Shown here: positions 8,066 to 17,462 of the stretch, piece by piece | Layout: every line of letters begins with the position of its first letter | How positions within the stretch are numbered: position 1 is the first letter of the stretch | Source of the DNA: Cellulomonas sp. NS3 | GTDB lineage: Bacteria > Actinomycetota > Actinomycetes > Actinomycetales > Cellulomonadaceae | Direction: 5' to 3' | Assembly (NCBI RefSeq): GCF_024757985.1 | Contig: NZ_CP103289.1 | Coordinates: forward strand, 1,922,001 to 1,986,000 | Length of the DNA stretch: 64,000 nt | Made by a program: the position numbers and the translations under genes | Notes under the pieces: model-generated | The model's database searches: none | What the model saw: the letters and a program-made list of their open reading frames with translations, nothing else | What the model was told of the DNA's origin: nothing

Positions 8066-11000
8066 TCATGCCTGGCCGCGCAGGCGCAGGCCGCGGGGTG
8101 TCGGCGCGAACCCGGCAGCGGCGAGCGCGCGCCCGAGCGGGCTGCGCAGCGCCTCGGCCTCGAGCAGCGCGGCCCCGTCGGCGCGGTGCAGCGTCATGCG
8201 CCCGAGGTTGCCGGTGCGCACCGCGTCGGCGAGCCGGCCCGCCGCCACGTCGAGCAGCGCCGGGTCCTGCGTGAACGTGAGCACCGTGCGCCCCCCGCGC
8301 TCGACGTAGAGCACGAGCGCGCCGTCGACCAGCACGACCACGGCACCGGCCTTGCGTCCCGGGCGGTGCAGGCCCGTCGCGCCGGGTGCGAGGCCGTCGG
8401 CAGCGGAGGGCAGGGGCCACGCGAGCGCCGCGCCGTACGGGTTGGCGGGGTCGGTCGCCGCGAGCGTCACGACGAACCGGGTCCGCTCGGGCTGGTGCGG
8501 GGCCGGGGACCACGGGTCGGCGGACCCGGGCGCCCCCACCGCGTCGTCGGCGCTCTCGGCCGCCTGCTCGCGCGCACGCTCGACCGTGCGGGCGTCCTCC
8601 CGGAGCCGGTCCACCGCGCCGGGCAGCGCGAACTGCGAGCCGCCGAGGTGCTCCACGAAGTACCCGCGGCGGACCTGGCCGGCCTGCTCGAGCGCCGCGA
8701 GCACGCGGTACACGGCGCCGAACTGCGCCGTGACGCCCTCGGCGGGTGCGACGGCGCGGGTCAGGACGCCGTGCCGGTCGAGGAGCTGGGCCGCGAGGGC
8801 GTGCGCCCGCAGCGTCGGGTCGCTCTCGCGCTCCGGCAGCAGCGACCACCGGCCGCCGGCCTCGGCGAGCAGCGCGGAGCCGGGCCTGGGCGTCCCGCGA
8901 GGGGCGAGGGACCCCGAGCGCAGACCGAAGCGGGCCGCGCCGCCGAGGTTCCGGCTGCGCGCCGCCGGGGCCTTGGTGCGGTGTGCCGTGGCACCCGTGC
9001 CGAGGCGTGCCCGCAGGACGGCGAGGCCGTCGTTCGTCACGTGACCGGCCCAGACGAGGTCCCACAGCGCAGCGGTGAGCGTGGTCTGGGACACCGTGGG
9101 AGCGCCGTCGGTGCCGGGATCGACCGCCGGAGCCGAGGGCACCGCGCCTCCGGTCGCCGACGCGGACCTGGCCCCCGACATCGTCTCGGCGCCCGCCGGC
9201 GCGCCCGGCTCCGACGTCTCCTCGGCGGCCAGGATCTCCCGGACCCGGGTGAGCAATCCACCAACGAAGTACGCGCCCCCGCCCGCGAGCGCGGCGAGCG
9301 TCGCCCGGTGCAGCGGCGTGTCGAGGAACCCGTCGGCCTCGACCGGCACGGCCGGGGGCAGCGTGAGGTCCGCGACGGACGCGGGGTGCAGGCTCACGAG
9401 CCCGTCGTGCCCGGCCAGCGCGCCGTGGCCGGCCCACAGCACCTCGCCCGCGGCGGTGAGCTCGTCGAGCATCGCGGGGGAGTAGTCCGCGACGCGGACC
9501 GGCAGGATGTGCGTCTCGAGCGCCGACGCCGGGACGGCGGCGCCCGCGAGCTGCTCGACGGCCCGGGCGAGGCCGTCGATGCCGCGCAGGCCCCCGGTGC
9601 GTCGTGGGCTCGGGTCGATGCCCTGCCACCGCGGCAGGAACACCCCGAGCGCCTGCTGGTCGACCGGCTCGACCTCGGCCCGCAGCGCCGCGAGCGAGCG
9701 GCGGCGCAGGGTCCGCAGCACCTCGGCGTCGCAGTACTCGTCGCCGGTCCCGCCGAGCTCGTCGGGGCGCAGGCGGCCCTGCACGAGGACGCCGGTCTGC
9801 TCGAGGCGGCGCAGCACCTCGGTCACGACCGCGACGCCGAGCCCGAACCGGGCGGCGACCTGTGCCGCGGGGAACGGCCCGTGCGTGCGGGCGTGGCGGC
9901 GCACCAGGTCGCCCAGGGGGTCGGGCCGGACCTCCGTGAACACCTCGGGCACGCCGACGGGCAGCGCGACCCCGAGGGCGTCGCGCAAGCGCCCCGCGTC
10001 CTCGATCGCCGCCCACTGCTCGCCCCGCTCCGCCTCGACCCCGCCGAGCCGGACCCGGAGCACGCGCCGGGCCGTCTCGAGCTCGGCGAGCCAGCCGGGG
10101 ACGTGCGCGCGCTCGCCCTCGACGGTCCGCGCCTGCGCGTCGGCGGTGGTCAGCGGGCCGTGTCGGCGGACGACGTCGGCGAGGGCCTCGAGCGTGCGCG
10201 CCTGACGGTCGGGGGCCGTCCCCGCGAGCTCGGCCTCGGTGCGCTGGACCGCGACGGGGTCGAGCAGGTCGGCGAGCTGCGACTGGCCCGCGCCGAGCAG
10301 CTCCGCGAGCAGCGTCGGGTCGAGCGTGAGCGCGGCGGCCCGGCGCTCGGCGAGCGGCGCGTCGCCGTCGTACAGGAACTGCGCGGTGTACCCGAAGAGC
10401 AACGACTGCGCGAACGGCGACGGGGTGGTCGTCGTGACCTCGACGACGCGGATCTTCTGGGCCGCGACGTCGCGCATGAGCGTCGTGAGCGCCGCGACGT
10501 CGAAGTCGTCCTGGAGGCACTCACGGACCGCCTCGAGCAGGATCGGGAACTCCGGGTACTGCGCCGCGACGCTGAGCAGCTGCGCCGAGCGCTGGCGCTG
10601 CTGCCACAGCGGCTGGCGCTTGTCGGGGCGACGCCGGGGGAGCAGGAGCGCGCGTGCCGCGGCCTCCCGGAAGCGTGCGCCGAACATCGCGGAGCCGCCG
10701 AGCTCGCCGCGCACGGCGTCCGCGACCTCGTCGGCGTCGACGAGCAGGTCGTCGGTGCCGACCGGCGGCGCCTCGGCGTCGTCGGCCCAGCGCGCGCCGA
10801 GCCCGTCCCCGAGCGGGAACGCCGCGTCCGAGCTCAGCATGTCCGGCAGGCGCAGCACGATCCCGTCGTCGGAGTGCATCGCCGCGGCGTCGACGCCGAA
10901 CCGCTCGCGCAGCCGGGCGGCGATGACCAGCGCCCAGGGCGCGTGCACGCGCGCCCCGTACGGGGAGTGCAGCACGACGCGCCAGTCCCCGAGCTCGTCG

Positions 11001-13243
11001 CGGAAGCGCTCGACGACGAGCGTGGTGTCGGTCGGGAGCTGACCCGCGGCGGCCTCCTGCTCCCGCAGGTAGGACAGCAGGTTGTCGGTCGCCCAGGGGT
11101 CGAGCCCCGCCGCGGAGACCTGCGCGCGCGCCTCCTCGTCGGGCTTCGCGGCGACCTCACGCACCCACGCGCCCATCGCCCGGCCGAGCTCCGCGGGCCG
11201 GCCCGGAGCGTCGCCCTTCCAGAACGGGAGGCGCCCGGGGACGCCGGGCGCCGGGGTGACGAGCACGCGGTCGGGGGTGATGTCGTCGATGCGCCACGTG
11301 CTCGACCCGAGCGTGAACGTGTCGCCGACCCGCGACTCGTAGACCATCTCCTCGTCGAGCTCGCCGACGCGCTTGCCGCCGCGCAGCTGGCCGCCCGTGC
11401 GCTCGGCGTCGACCGGGACGTCGCTCGTCGTCGCCCCGCTCGCGAGGAACACCCCGTACAGCCCGCGGTCCGGGATCGTCCCGCCGCTCGTCACCGCGAG
11501 GCGCAGCGCCCCGGGTCGGCCGCTGAGCACGTCGCGCGCGCGGTCCCAGACGATCCGGGGCCGCAGCTCGGCGAACTCCTCGCTCGGGTAGCGGCCCGCG
11601 AGCATGTCCAGGACCGCGTGCAGCGTCGCGTCACCGAGCCCGCTGTACGGGGCGGCCCGCCGGACGACCGCCGCCAGGTCCGCGACGCTCCAGTCCTCGG
11701 TCGCGACCATCGCGACGACCTGCTGCGCGAGCACGTCGAGCGGGTTCGCGGGCACGTGCAGCGCCTCGAGCTCGCCGCGGCGCATGCGCGTGGCGGTCAC
11801 GGCGGCGGGCACGAGCTCCCCGCGGAACGTCGGGAACATGATCCCGTGCGAGACCGCGCCGACCTGGTGGCCGGCGCGTCCCACGCGCTGGAGCCCGCTG
11901 GCGACCGACGGGGGAGCACCGACCTGGACGACGAGGTCGACCGCGCCCATGTCGATGCCGAGCTCGAGCGAGCTCGTCGCGACGACCGCCGGCAGCCGCC
12001 CGGCCTTGAGCTCGGTCTCCGTCCGGGTGCGCTCCGCCCGGCTCATCGACCCGTGGTGCGCGCGGGCGAGGATCGTCGCGGCGTCCCGGGTGTCGACCCC
12101 GACCGCGGTGCCCGACTGCGCGGGCGCCGCGGCCGGCTGCAGCTCGCCGGGGTCGGGCACGTCCTCGCCCTGGCGCTCGGCCCACACCTCGTTCATGCGG
12201 GCCGTGAGCCGCTCGGCCCCGCGCCGCGAGTTCGTGAAGACGAGGGTCGAGCGGTGCTCGGCCACGAGGTCGACGACGCGCTCCTCGACGTGGGGCCAGA
12301 TCGACGGGCGCGGCGGCGCACCCGCGGCGGGGCCGGTCAGGTCGACCTCGCCGGGCGGGAGGGCGTCGGGGCCCGGGGTGCCCACGGCCGGCGCCGAAGC
12401 CAGGTCCGCGAGGTCGGGCACGGGCACGACGACGTCGACCTCGATGCGCTTCGTCGACGGGGGCTGCACGACGACGACCCGCCGGCCGCCGTCCGCGTGC
12501 GCCCGCGCGCCGCCGAGGAACGCGGCGACCGCGTCGACGGGACGGACGGTCGCGGACAGGCCGATGCGCTGCGCCGGTCCGGGGCCGCCCGGTCGGTCCA
12601 GGAGCGCGTCGAGCCGCTCGAGCGAGACGGCGAGGTGAGCGCCGCGCTTGGTCCCGGCGACGGCGTGGATCTCGTCGAGGATCACCGTGCGCACGCCCGA
12701 GAGCCCGGCGCGCGCGGCCGAGGTGAGGACGAGGAACAGCGACTCGGGCGTCGTGATGAGGATGTCGGGCGGCTTGGTCGCGAACGCGCGGCGCTCGGCG
12801 GGCGGCGTGTCGCCCGTGCGGACGCCGACGCTCACGTCGGCGATCGGGCGGCCCGCGCGGGTGGCGGCCTGGCGGATGCCGACGAGCGGCGAGCGCAGGT
12901 TGCGCTCGACGTCGGTCGCGAGCGCCTTGAGCGGGGACACGTACAGCACACGGCACCGCTGGATCGGGTCCTCGGGCTCCGCGGGCGGGGCCGACGCGGG
13001 GCCGGCCGGCGCCTGGGTGCCCGGTGCCGGGCCGCCGAGGAGGCCGTCGAGCGCCCACAGGAACGCCGCGAGCGTCTTGCCGGAGCCCGTCGGTGCGACG
13101 ACCAGCGCGTGCTCGCCCGAGGAGACCGCCTCCCACGCCCCGACCTGCGCCGTCGTCGGACCGGCGAACGCGCCCGTGAACCAGTCCCGGGTGGGCGCGG
13201 AGAAGCGCCCGAGCACCTCCGCGGCCTGCGTCGCCTCGTCCAC
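8066..13243 (-). CDS. lhr: Large ATP-dependent DNA helicase Lhr
   Basis: A 1725-residue superfamily 2 helicase, somewhat longer than the roughly 1500 residues of E. coli and mycobacterial Lhr. Motif I APTGSGKT is at residues 50-57, motif II is DEIH, motif III SATVR, and the motif VI region reads RVGRAGHQVG. A large C-terminal half holds the Lhr winged-helix and oligomerising domains. Lhr translocates 3' to 5' on single-stranded DNA and unwinds RNA:DNA hybrids. The GTG at 13243 begins the conserved N-terminus; a CACAAT hexamer lies 6 bases before it. Ala/Pro-rich linkers, near 340-400 and 1330-1400, may explain the extra length. Confidence 0.95.
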   Translation of the reverse strand: MDEATQAAEVLGRFSAPTRDWFTGAFAGPTTAQVGAWEAVSSGEHALVVAPTGSGKTLAAFLWALDGLLGGPAPGTQAPAGPASAPPAEPEDPIQRCRVLYVSPLKALATDVERNLRSPLVGIRQAATRAGRPIADVSVGVRTGDTPPAERRAFATKPPDILITTPESLFLVLTSAARAGLSGVRTVILDEIHAVAGTKRGAHLAVSLERLDALLDRPGGPGPAQRIGLSATVRPVDAVAAFLGGARAHADGGRRVVVVQPPSTKRIEVDVVVPVPDLADLASAPAVGTPGPDALPPGEVDLTGPAAGAPPRPSIWPHVEERVVDLVAEHRSTLVFTNSRRGAERLTARMNEVWAERQGEDVPDPGELQPAAAPAQSGTAVGVDTRDAATILARAHHGSMSRAERTRTETELKAGRLPAVVATSSLELGIDMGAVDLVVQVGAPPSVASGLQRVGRAGHQVGAVSHGIMFPTFRGELVPAAVTATRMRRGELEALHVPANPLDVLAQQVVAMVATEDWSVADLAAVVRRAAPYSGLGDATLHAVLDMLAGRYPSEEFAELRPRIVWDRARDVLSGRPGALRLAVTSGGTIPDRGLYGVFLASGATTSDVPVDAERTGGQLRGGKRVGELDEEMVYESRVGDTFTLGSSTWRIDDITPDRVLVTPAPGVPGRLPFWKGDAPGRPAELGRAMGAWVREVAAKPDEEARAQVSAAGLDPWATDNLLSYLREQEAAAGQLPTDTTLVVERFRDELGDWRVVLHSPYGARVHAPWALVIAARLRERFGVDAAAMHSDDGIVLRLPDMLSSDAAFPLGDGLGARWADDAEAPPVGTDDLLVDADEVADAVRGELGGSAMFGARFREAAARALLLPRRRPDKRQPLWQQRQRSAQLLSVAAQYPEFPILLEAVRECLQDDFDVAALTTLMRDVAAQKIRVVEVTTTTPSPFAQSLLFGYTAQFLYDGDAPLAERRAAALTLDPTLLAELLGAGQSQLADLLDPVAVQRTEAELAGTAPDRQARTLEALADVVRRHGPLTTADAQARTVEGERAHVPGWLAELETARRVLRVRLGGVEAERGEQWAAIEDAGRLRDALGVALPVGVPEVFTEVRPDPLGDLVRRHARTHGPFPAAQVAARFGLGVAVVTEVLRRLEQTGVLVQGRLRPDELGGTGDEYCDAEVLRTLRRRSLAALRAEVEPVDQQALGVFLPRWQGIDPSPRRTGGLRGIDGLARAVEQLAGAAVPASALETHILPVRVADYSPAMLDELTAAGEVLWAGHGALAGHDGLVSLHPASVADLTLPPAVPVEADGFLDTPLHRATLAALAGGGAYFVGGLLTRVREILAAEETSEPGAPAGAETMSGARSASATGGAVPSAPAVDPGTDGAPTVSQTTLTAALWDLVWAGHVTNDGLAVLRARLGTGATAHRTKAPAARSRNLGGAARFGLRSGSLAPRGTPRPGSALLAEAGGRWSLLPERESDPTLRAHALAAQLLDRHGVLTRAVAPAEGVTAQFGAVYRVLAALEQAGQVRRGYFVEHLGGSQFALPGAVDRLREDARTVERAREQAAESADDAVGAPGSADPWSPAPHQPERTRFVVTLAATDPANPYGAALAWPLPSAADGLAPGATGLHRPGRKAGAVVVLVDGALVLYVERGGRTVLTFTQDPALLDVAAGRLADAVRTGNLGRMTLHRADGAALLEAEALRSPLGRALAAAGFAPTPRGLRLRGQA

Positions 13244-13407
13244 CGGGCCATTGTGGCTGGCTGCGCCCACACCGGCCGGTCGAGCGTCGGCAGGGCTCCC
13301 GGCCGGCGGCCCGACGCGCCGTGGCCCGGACACCTCGACCGGCGACGTCACACGTCCGGGCCCGCGCCGTGGGCGCGAGCGGGGGTGGCGGGTGGCAGGC
13401 TGGTGCC

Positions 13408-13638
13408 GTGCGATACCGCGAGTTCTGGCAGCTGGTCGACGAGGTGCTCGGCAGCGCGCACGGTCGCGCGCTCGCGCGCGACCTCGTCCTGTTCGAGCTG
13501 CAGGGGCGGACCGCGGTGCAGGCCCTCGACGACGGCGAGGAGCCGCGCAACGTCTGGCACGCGCTGTGTGACGCGATGGAGATCCCCGAGGGCCGGCGCT
13601 GGGGCTCGGCCGCACGGCAGGCACCGCCCCGGCGCTGA
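13408..13638 (+). CDS. DUF3046 family protein
   Basis: A 76-residue protein beginning [20 protein letters not shown], the characteristic start of DUF3046. Its middle ([20 protein letters not shown]) and end ([20 protein letters not shown]) also fit. The GTG at 13408 is chosen because the family begins with this motif; an upstream in-frame GTG at 13321 would add a low-complexity leader. The gene lies directly upstream of recA in many actinobacteria. No function is known. Confidence 0.88.
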   Translation: MRYREFWQLVDEVLGSAHGRALARDLVLFELQGRTAVQALDDGEEPRNVWHALCDAMEIPEGRRWGSAARQAPPRR

Positions 13639-13961
13639 CCGCAGGCAGCGTGGGGGCGTCGCTGACGCCGGGCACCGCGCCGGCGCGACCCCGCACCGGG
13701 TCCCGTCAGGCGTCGGAAGCACGCCCGGCGTGTCGCGCCGCATCGAACACCTGTTCGGGTAACGTGGTGCGCGGTGAGGACGTCAGCGCTCCTGCGACCC
13801 GGGCCGACCGGGCGGAGGGCTGTCCACCAGTGCCGGGGAGCCCCGGGCTGTGGACAGTGCGCGGACGGATGTCGGTGGTCGGGCATAGCGTCACCCGCAG
13901 TCAACAGACCAGCCCCAGACGAGGTGCAGCGACCGCGCTGCTCGAGACCACGAGGTGTGAC
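13639..13961 (+). other. recA upstream region
   Basis: A 323-bp region between DUF3046 and recA. The only clear element is the LexA box at 13744-13757, which leaves a transcribed leader of up to about 200 bases before recA. I see no convincing open frame of its own; the upstream extension of the recA frame (from GTG 13650) is rich in Arg and Pro and unlike RecA. No strong terminator for DUF3046 is visible. Confidence 0.5.
13744..13757 (+). promoter_or_regulatory. LexA (SOS) box of recA
   Basis: CGAACACCTGTTCG matches the Gram-positive/actinobacterial LexA operator CGAAC-N4-GTTCG exactly. It lies about 205 bp before the recA ATG, so recA should be derepressed when LexA, encoded at 37793-38587, self-cleaves. 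GGTAAC just downstream (13758-13763) may be the -10. Confidence 0.9.
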
Positions 13962-15002
13962 ATGGCAGCTCCCCAGGACCGGACGAAGGCCCTCGAGGCC
14001 GCGCTCGGACAGATCGACCGGCAGTTCGGCAAGGGCTCGATCATGCGCCTCGGCGACGAGGGGCGCGCCCCCGTCGAGGTCATCCCGACGGGCTCGATCG
14101 CGCTCGACATCGCGCTCGGCATCGGCGGCCTGCCGCGCGGCCGCGTCGTCGAGATCTACGGCCCGGAGTCCTCGGGCAAGACGACCGTCGCTCTCCACGC
14201 CGTCGCCAACGCGCAGCGCGCCGGCGGGATCGCGGCGTTCATCGACGCCGAGCACGCGCTCGACCCCGAGTACGCGAAGAAGCTCGGCGTCGACACCGAC
14301 GCTCTGCTCGTCTCCCAGCCGGACACCGGTGAGCAGGCGCTCGAGATCATGGACATGCTGATCCGCTCCAACGCGATCGACATCGTGGTCATCGACTCGG
14401 TCGCTGCGCTCGTCCCCAAGGCCGAGATCGAGGGCGAGATGGGCGACAGCCACGTCGGCCTCCAGGCCCGTCTCATGTCGCAGGCCCTGCGCAAGATCAC
14501 CGGCGCGCTCAACTCCTCGGGCACCACGGCGATCTTCATCAACCAGCTCCGCGAGAAGATCGGCGTGTTCTTCGGCTCGCCCGAGACCACCACGGGTGGC
14601 AAGGCGCTCAAGTTCTACGCGTCGATCCGCATGGACATCCGCCGCATCGAGACCCTCAAGGAGGGCACCGACGCGGTCGGCAACCGCACGCGCGTCAAGA
14701 TCGTGAAGAACAAGATGGCGCCGCCGTTCAAGCAGGCCGAGTTCGACATCCTCTACGGCGTCGGCATCTCGCGTGAGGGCGGCCTGATCGACATGGGCGT
14801 CGAGCACGGGTTCATCCGCAAGTCCGGCGCCTGGTACACGTACGAGGGCGACCAGCTCGGCCAGGGCAAGGAGAACGCGCGCGGCTTCCTGCGCGACAAC
14901 CCCGACCTGGCGAACGAGATCGAGAAGAAGATCAAGGAGAAGCTCGGCGTCGGTGCCAAGCTCGACGCACCCGCCGACGTCGATCCGAAGGTCGCCTTCT
15001 GA
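13962..15002 (+). CDS. recA: Recombinase RecA
   Basis: A 346-residue RecA without an intein. Walker A GPESSGKT is at residues 67-74, Walker B is [14 protein letters not shown], and loop L2 contains [20 protein letters not shown]. The protein forms the ATP-dependent filament on single-stranded DNA that drives strand exchange and LexA self-cleavage. The start follows a weak GAGGTG ribosome-binding site. recX begins 11 bases after the stop, so they are almost certainly co-transcribed. The LexA box is at 13744-13757. Confidence 0.99.
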   Translation: MAAPQDRTKALEAALGQIDRQFGKGSIMRLGDEGRAPVEVIPTGSIALDIALGIGGLPRGRVVEIYGPESSGKTTVALHAVANAQRAGGIAAFIDAEHALDPEYAKKLGVDTDALLVSQPDTGEQALEIMDMLIRSNAIDIVVIDSVAALVPKAEIEGEMGDSHVGLQARLMSQALRKITGALNSSGTTAIFINQLREKIGVFFGSPETTTGGKALKFYASIRMDIRRIETLKEGTDAVGNRTRVKIVKNKMAPPFKQAEFDILYGVGISREGGLIDMGVEHGFIRKSGAWYTYEGDQLGQGKENARGFLRDNPDLANEIEKKIKEKLGVGAKLDAPADVDPKVAF

Positions 15003-15013
15003 CCGGGCGACCG

Positions 15014-15592
15014 ATGCGGGGCCGGGGCGGGCGGCGCGGTGACGAGCCGCCCGCCTCCGGTGCGTCCGGCCTCGGTGAGGAGGCGGACCCGGAGTCGGTC
15101 GCCCGGGCGATCGCACTGCGCCTGCTCGCCAGCTCGGCTCGGAGCCGGTCGCAGCTCGCCGAGGCGATGCAGCGCAAGGACGTCCCCGACGACGTCGCCG
15201 CGCGCGTGCTCGACCGGTTCACCGAGGTCGGACTCATCGACGACGCGGAGTACGCGCGGATGCTCGTGCGGACGCGGCACGCCGAGCGGGGTTTGTCCCG
15301 CCGGGCGATCGGCGTCGAGCTCCGCCGGCGCGGCATCGACGACGAGGTCGCATCGGACGCGCTCGGCGAGGTCGATGACGAGGATGAGGAGGAGGCGGCG
15401 CGCGCGCTGGTCCGGCGCAAGCTTGCCTCGACGGCCCGGCTCGACCCGCAGGTCCGCGCCCGACGCACCTTCGCGGCGCTCGGCCGGCGGGGGTACCCGG
15501 CAGCCCTCGTCTCACGGCTCGTGCGCGAGGCGCTAGCCGAGGAGGGCGCGGAGATCGGCGACGTCGCCGAGGACATCGCCCGCGGAGAGTGA
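15014..15592 (+). CDS. recX: RecA regulatory protein RecX
   Basis: A 192-residue all-helical protein of RecX type, with three-helix repeats. Typical stretches are ARAIALRLLASSARSRSQLA, VLDRFTEVGLIDDAEYARML and AERGLSRRAIGVELRRRGID. RecX binds the RecA filament and limits its activity. The N-terminal 25 residues are a Gly/Arg-rich, poorly conserved tail. It directly follows recA and is expected to share its SOS control. Confidence 0.93.
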   Translation: MRGRGGRRGDEPPASGASGLGEEADPESVARAIALRLLASSARSRSQLAEAMQRKDVPDDVAARVLDRFTEVGLIDDAEYARMLVRTRHAERGLSRRAIGVELRRRGIDDEVASDALGEVDDEDEEEAARALVRRKLASTARLDPQVRARRTFAALGRRGYPAALVSRLVREALAEEGAEIGDVAEDIARGE

Positions 15593-15606
15593 CGGCGCTC
15601 GTCGCG

Positions 15607-15678
15607 CTCCCGGGCGACGCCGGGCTGCCGGGCGACGCCGGGTTCCCGGGCGACGCCGGGCTCCCGGGTGACGCCGCG
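15607..15678 (+). repeat. 18-bp tandem repeat, four copies
   Basis: Four head-to-tail copies of an 18-bp unit, CTCCCGGGCGACGCCGGG, lie at 15607-15624, 15625-15642, 15643-15660 and 15661-15678. Copies 1-3 differ by one or two bases and the fourth is more diverged. They fill the gap between recX and rny. Read in one frame they would give a Gly-Asp-Ala-Gly-x-Pro pattern, but that frame continues antagonistically through rny and is probably not translated. A slippage-prone minisatellite is the simplest view. Confidence 0.9.
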
Positions 15679-15782
15679 CGCCGCGGCGTCGGCCGTCGGG
15701 TGCGTGCGGGAGAATGCTCCGGAGGGCATCACGCGGCATCCGGGCCGCGGAGCGCTCAGCAGCGCCGGAGGGGGACGCGTCG

Positions 15783-17243
15783 ATGGGTGAGCTCGGGCTG
15801 GTCGTGGCTCTCCTGGGGGCCTGCCTGGTCGCGCTCATCCTGGTGCTCGTCGCTCGGCGTGAGGCGGACGAGCAGCGCCGGCAGGCGAAGGCCGACGTCG
15901 CGTCGATCCGGGACGACGCGCGTGCGCTCCTCGCCGACGCCGAGCGCCGCGAGGCCCGGCTCGTCGAGCGTGAGCGTGCGGTGGCGGACGACCAGAGGGC
16001 CGTCGCCGAGGCCGAGCGCGCGGCGCGTGAGCGGCAGGACGCCCTCGCCACCGCCGAGCAGGAGGTGGCCGAGCGCCGGTCGTCGGCGGAGCGTGACGCC
16101 CGCGCCCGGCTGGAGGCCGTCGCCGACCTGACCGCCGAGGAGGCCCGCGCGGAGCTCGTCCGCCGCATGGTCGACGAGGCGACGAACGACGCGGCGACGC
16201 TCGTCCGTCGGGCGGAAGCCCAGGCGCGCCGGACCGCGGAGTCCCGGGCGAAGCGGATCGTCGCGGCTGCTGTCCAGCGCACCGCGGTGCCGACGAGCTC
16301 GCAGTCCGTGATCACGGTCCTGCCTCTCCCGTCGGAGGAGATGAAGGGACGGATCATCGGCAAGGAGGGCCGCAACATCCGCGCGTTCGAGGCCCTCACC
16401 GGCGTCAACGTGCTCATCGACGACACCCCGGACTCCGTCGTCCTCTCCTGCTTCGACGCCGACCGCCGCGAGGTCGCCCAGGTCACGCTCGAGGCGCTCA
16501 TGTCCGACGGGCGGATCCACCCCCAGCGGATCGAGGCGGCGTACGCGGAGGCGCTCGCCGGCGCGGAGGACCGGACCGTGTCCGCGGGGCACGACGCCGC
16601 CGAGCGCGCCGGCGTCTCGGGCCTCCACCCGGACCTCGTCCGGACGATGGGCCGGCTCCGGCTGCGCACGTCGTACGGCCAGAACGTGCTCGAGCACCTC
16701 GTCGAGACCGCGCTGATCGCGGCCGCCATCGCCGCCGAGGTCGGGGCCGACGTCGCGACGACCCGCCGTGCCGCGTTCCTCCACGACGTCGGCAAGGCGC
16801 TCACGGCGGAGGTCGAGGGCACGCACGCGCTGGTCGGTGCGGACCTGGCGCGGCGGTGCGGGGAGTCACCCGCCGTCGTCAACGCGATCGCGGCGCACCA
16901 CGAGGAGGTGCCGGCCGAGACCGTCGAGGCGGTGCTCGTGCAGGCGTCGGACGCGATCTCGGCCGCACGGCCCGGCGCACGCCGCGAGGAGCTCGACCAG
17001 TACGTCGAGCGCATGGACAAGCTCGAGCAGCTCGTCACGGCCCACGCCGGGGTGCGGCGCGCGCTCGCGATGTCCGCCGGCCGCGAGGTCCGGGTGGTCG
17101 TCGAGCCGTCGGAGGTCGACGACTACGCCCTGCCGCAGCTCGCGGTCGCGATCGCCAAGCACATCGAGGCGGACCTGCAGTACCCGGGCGAGATCAAGGT
17201 CACGGTCGTCCGCGAGATCCGCGCGAGCGCGACCGCCGGCTGA
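15783..17243 (+). CDS. rny: Ribonuclease Y
   Basis: A 486-residue membrane-anchored endoribonuclease that starts mRNA decay. It has one N-terminal membrane helix (residues 4-25), a long charged coiled coil (about 28-150), a KH RNA-binding domain (EEMKGRIIGKEGRNIRAF, about 180-200) and an HD domain with AAFLHDVGKAL. The ATG at 15783 follows GGAGGGGG. It sits downstream of recA-recX but is separated by a repeat and its own leader with GAGAAT near 15711, so it may be a separate transcript. Confidence 0.95.
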   Translation: MGELGLVVALLGACLVALILVLVARREADEQRRQAKADVASIRDDARALLADAERREARLVERERAVADDQRAVAEAERAARERQDALATAEQEVAERRSSAERDARARLEAVADLTAEEARAELVRRMVDEATNDAATLVRRAEAQARRTAESRAKRIVAAAVQRTAVPTSSQSVITVLPLPSEEMKGRIIGKEGRNIRAFEALTGVNVLIDDTPDSVVLSCFDADRREVAQVTLEALMSDGRIHPQRIEAAYAEALAGAEDRTVSAGHDAAERAGVSGLHPDLVRTMGRLRLRTSYGQNVLEHLVETALIAAAIAAEVGADVATTRRAAFLHDVGKALTAEVEGTHALVGADLARRCGESPAVVNAIAAHHEEVPAETVEAVLVQASDAISAARPGARREELDQYVERMDKLEQLVTAHAGVRRALAMSAGREVRVVVEPSEVDDYALPQLAVAIAKHIEADLQYPGEIKVTVVREIRASATAG

Positions 17244-17462
17244 CCTCGTTCCCGACATCGACGGCGGGCCTGCGGCAGCGGCGCGCCCGTTCTCCGCGGG
17301 CACGGCCGAGGCGGACGCGGGCCGAGCGCACCCGCGACCCGTGTGGACGCAGGGCCGTGGACGCGCGACCGCGAGACGCAGGGCTCGTGGCGGTGTCGAC
17401 CCGCCTCGTGGAGCAACCGCGAGAACCGCAGCCCCCCGGGCCGGGCCGCCCGGCGTTCCTGC

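Noticed and set aside
7064-13762. A 2232-codon open frame on the plus strand opposite lhr
   Set aside because: It is the complement of the lhr gene; its composition (Arg, Gly, Ala, His with no conserved motif) is typical of antisense frames in GC-rich DNA, while lhr has intact helicase motifs.
15591-16131. A collagen-like Gly-Asp-Ala-Gly-x-Pro frame from the 18-bp repeat
   Set aside because: The frame runs into rny in a shifted phase and loses any repeat or domain; a translated product is unlikely.
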